A program made the position numbers and the translations under genes. From Xanthomonas sp. CFBP 8443 (GTDB lineage Bacteria > Pseudomonadota > Gammaproteobacteria > Xanthomonadales > Xanthomonadaceae): 64,000 bases of DNA. The notes under the pieces were generated by a model that ran no database searches, was not told the DNA's origin, and worked only from the letters and a program-made list of their open reading frames with translations. How positions within the stretch are numbered: position 1 is the stretch's first letter; each line of letters opens with the position of its first letter. The stretch covers positions 1 to 64,000 of the forward strand of contig NZ_CP102592.1 of the NCBI RefSeq assembly GCF_025666195.1, read 5' to 3'. Positions 62,135-64,000 of the stretch are shown piece by piece.

Positions 62135-62368
62135 ATGGATTTGAATGCACAAGTTATTGCGGCAGTTGCTCAGCGGAAAGAACGACCCAAAGGTATCCGC
62201 TTCAGCGTCGCAGCCTTCCGAGAACTAGAGAGCGCGGGACACATCACTAGGGCAGATGGGGGGCCGCTTGGCCTAGGCTGGTTCCCAAACGTGCCGTGGT
62301 TCGACAAGAACATATATGCATGGTGCGATCCGTCGTTTGGGGGAACCTTCGAGCTGCCCGCGGCCTAA
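62135..62368 (+). CDS. Small hypothetical protein (cassette gene)
   Basis: A 77-residue soluble protein (MDLNAQVIAAVAQRKERPKG start; end PSFGGTFELPAA) with a GGAG ribosome-binding site 9 bases before the ATG. Its stop overlaps the next attC site. No family recognised. Confidence 0.7.
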   Translation: MDLNAQVIAAVAQRKERPKGIRFSVAAFRELESAGHITRADGGPLGLGWFPNVPWFDKNIYAWCDPSFGGTFELPAA

Positions 62369-62422
62369 CAATTCGTCCAAGCCGACGCCGTTTCGCGGCG
62401 CGGCTTAATTCAGGCATTAGGG
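62363..62422 (+). other. attC recombination site 4
   Basis: 60 bases from GCCTAAC to ATTAGGG with central hairpin GCCGACGCCG-TTTC-GCGGCGCGGC; over most of its length nearly identical to site 1. Confidence 0.85.
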
Positions 62423-62431
62423 CATCTGCAC

Positions 62432-63259
62432 ATGGCACAGAACTTCTTCGATCGACTTCGCAGCTACTACCTAAAAGTAGCCGAGGTGCTTCGCGGTGAA
62501 GCCGATGCGGCATCAGTATTCGCGAATACAACAGATATTGGAATGTCCCGCGAGTTGGCCTATGCAGAGTTTCTGAAACAGCACGCGCCATCGAAATGCA
62601 ACGTATTATTGGGTGGTTTCCTATTCGATGATGATGGCGCCGAATCCAAGCAACTCGACATCATCATTACTACCGACACCGCCCCCCGTTTTAATTTCCA
62701 CAACAAGGATGGCTCCGGAAAATCCTTTTCGCCGGTTGAAGGTACGCTCGGCGTTGTGTCAGTCAAGTCAACGCTAAACCGCGCCGAACTTTTTGATGCG
62801 CTTGGCGGCATCGCTTCCATCCCACCGACGAGAGCGTTGGATGGACGAGTAAATGTTCTTCTAAAAATCAAGAACTATGACGATTGGCCGGTGAAAATCG
62901 TGTACGCCTCAAAGGGTATTGCGCCGGAGACTTTACTCGCGCACATAAACGAATACTACGGCACGCATCCTGAGATTCCACTGAGCAGGCGCCCGAACTT
63001 CGTTCACGTCGCAGGTTCCTGTCTCATCGTCCGTGCACAGGAAGGCATGACTCTGCATGATCGCAGAACCGGTGCAGCCGAGCCTATCGCTCTTGGCACA
63101 TACCATCTTTTGACGACTGACTCAGATCTACAAGCAATTGTTTGGACGCTCAATCAACTTCAACAGAACGCAAGCGCGTCTACGCACATACTCCTTTCGT
63201 ATGATTCTCTCATCAACAAAGTTAGCGGACTGCACTCGGTGACGCCGATAGCCGACTAA
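62432..63259 (+). CDS. DUF6602 nuclease-fold protein (cassette gene)
   Basis: A 275-residue protein of the DUF6602 type, which has a restriction-endonuclease-like fold. Seen: D76 in KQLDIIIT, E103 in SPVEGTLGVV and K112 in VSVKSTL. In the family the last block is usually IEVKSTL; here Ser110 replaces the Glu of the ExK pair, so catalysis may be lost. Starts 9 bases after attC site 4. Confidence 0.8.
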   Translation: MAQNFFDRLRSYYLKVAEVLRGEADAASVFANTTDIGMSRELAYAEFLKQHAPSKCNVLLGGFLFDDDGAESKQLDIIITTDTAPRFNFHNKDGSGKSFSPVEGTLGVVSVKSTLNRAELFDALGGIASIPPTRALDGRVNVLLKIKNYDDWPVKIVYASKGIAPETLLAHINEYYGTHPEIPLSRRPNFVHVAGSCLIVRAQEGMTLHDRRTGAAEPIALGTYHLLTTDSDLQAIVWTLNQLQQNASASTHILLSYDSLINKVSGLHSVTPIAD

Positions 63260-63313
63260 ATCATTCAACTGGACCTGCGCAAGGAGCCGCACAGGCCAGT
63301 TCAAACGTTAGGC
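63253..63313 (+). other. attC recombination site 5
   Basis: From GACTAAA to GTTAGGC; stem AACTGGACCTG/ACAGGCCAGTT. Divergent in sequence from sites 1-4 but with the right ends and fold. Confidence 0.75.
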
Positions 63314-63320
63314 AAAAAAA

Positions 63321-63380
63321 TAGGGATCGGAGTGCACTTCCCCGCGGCCCGCACTCTAAAAAATTCACTCTGACCTCAGT
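63321..63380. repeat. Inverted repeat, degenerate copy in a gene-poor cassette
   Basis: Arms AGGGATCGGAGTGCACTT and AAATTCACTCTGACCTCAG (63361-63379). The 289-base cassette it occupies (63314-63602) has no supported gene; the only frame is a 15-codon remnant ending at the next attC. Confidence 0.65.
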
Positions 63381-63497
63381 TCTCCCTTTTGGGAGTACCC
63401 CGTAGGTTTCGAGGGTCACAGCAATACCCATTTTCCCAGTGAAGTCACTTTAGTCATGGACATTATCTATGGCTTGGTGCACGATCCTGACTTACGG

Positions 63498-63602
63498 GTC
63501 TAACAATTCGTTTACGCCGAGACAGCTTCGCTGCCTCGGGGGCGTCTTAGACTGTGCCATCACCGCGGCCACAAATCGGTCCGGCTTAACCATGCGTTAT
63601 GC
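63498..63602 (+). other. attC recombination site 6 (long form)
   Basis: About 105 bases from GTCTAAC to GTTATGC, starting with the same TAACAATTCGTTTACGCCGA motif seen in sites 1 and 4 and with an inner GAGACAGC-TTC-GCTGCCTC hairpin. Longer than sites 1-5. Confidence 0.75.
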
Positions 63603-63618
63603 ATCACAGGGGGGCATC

Positions 63619-64000
63619 ATGGATCGTCGAGCTCTAAAAATTCCTTTCACGACTGAGAATACGCCCGATTGGTCGTGTCCGCGTTGCGATAAGGGTCTAC
63701 TCCGATTCGTGGAAGGAAAGTTCCACGCCGAGGAACGCAAAGGCTCAAAAGAAGCGAGGAGCCACGAGGCGTGGGACCCGGACTGGATCGAGTACGTGTA
63801 CTCCGGCATTCTGCAATGCGGCAATGGCAACTGTGGCGAGTTCGTTGCTAACTCTGGCACCGGTGGTGTTGATATCGATGTAGAGATTGACGAGTCCGGT
63901 GAGCCGGAACAAACCTGGGCAGACTTTTTCCGTCCGAAGTATTTTGAGCCGCCATTGCGTCTTATAGATATTCCCAAAGAATGCCCTGATTCCGTCTCTT
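63619..64000 (+). CDS. DUF4145 domain protein (partial, runs off the window)
   Basis: The first 127 codons of a gene start at an ATG preceded by AGGGGGGC. The N-terminus has two Cys pairs (CPRC near 20 and CGNGNC near 67) typical of the zinc-ribbon of DUF4145 proteins, a family often tied to defence and HEPN proteins. The 3' end is outside the window. Confidence 0.75.
   Translation, partial: MDRRALKIPFTTENTPDWSCPRCDKGLLRFVEGKFHAEERKGSKEARSHEAWDPDWIEYVYSGILQCGNGNCGEFVANSGTGGVDIDVEIDESGEPEQTWADFFRPKYFEPPLRLIDIPKECPDSVS

Overview
The window is chromosomal DNA from a high-GC gammaproteobacterium of the family Xanthomonadaceae, most likely Xanthomonas. It opens exactly at the dnaA start codon, so it is probably the first 64 kb of a circular chromosome. 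Support comes from the dnaA-dnaN-recF-gyrB order, the tonB-exbB-exbD-exbD2 cluster followed by pdxJ, two TonB-dependent receptors (one of the Xanthomonas/Caulobacter type), a type IV secretion effector with the Xanthomonadales C-terminal signal domain, and many paired GTAG/GTGG palindromes.

Layout. 1-6.8 kb is the replication-initiation block, with a likely oriC between dnaA and dnaN and three parS-like centromere sites between dnaN and the end of recF. 6.8-9.9 kb holds two membrane or lipid-anchored proteases and a TPR protein. 10-13.2 kb is the TonB energy-transduction operon with a third, duplicated exbD. 13.2-18.8 kb carries small envelope proteins, pdxJ, a cardiolipin synthase, a radical SAM protein and a 2-oxoglutarate oxygenase. 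18.9-22.5 kb is a run of poorly characterised minus-strand small genes. 22.7-28.8 kb has fbp, tyrB, a TonB-dependent receptor and an SDR oxidoreductase.

28.9-36.6 kb looks like an acetaldehyde/alcohol oxidation module: a sigma-54 activator divergent from an aldehyde dehydrogenase (with a visible -24/-12 promoter and a perfect palindrome), then a zinc alcohol dehydrogenase and a DUF779 protein. A predicted antibacterial type IV effector and its immunity lipoprotein sit inside this module. 37.3-40 kb encodes a minimal NHEJ set (Ku plus a polymerase-only LigD). 40.5-42.6 kb is lldD-lldR with two identical operators. 42.8-46.9 kb has a methyltransferase-like membrane protein, a two-component pair and fabV. 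47.5-55.8 kb is a candidate uronate-polysaccharide locus: 2-keto-3-deoxygluconate kinase divergent from a TonB-dependent receptor, followed by a very large predicted secreted LamG-type protein.

55.8-64 kb differs sharply: lower GC, different codon use, and a cassette array with clear attC recombination sites but no integrase in view. Cassette genes include stand-alone PD-(D/E)XK nuclease-like proteins, two paralogous HEPN-like proteins, a membrane-anchored DUF4145/HEPN-like protein, a DUF6602 protein and the start of a DUF4145 protein. This looks like a reservoir of predicted defence or toxin functions and is the most likely place for an undescribed system, especially the nuclease plus HEPN-like gene pair at 57.9-60.0 kb.

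All functional statements rest on reading the sequence and family knowledge; no database search was run.
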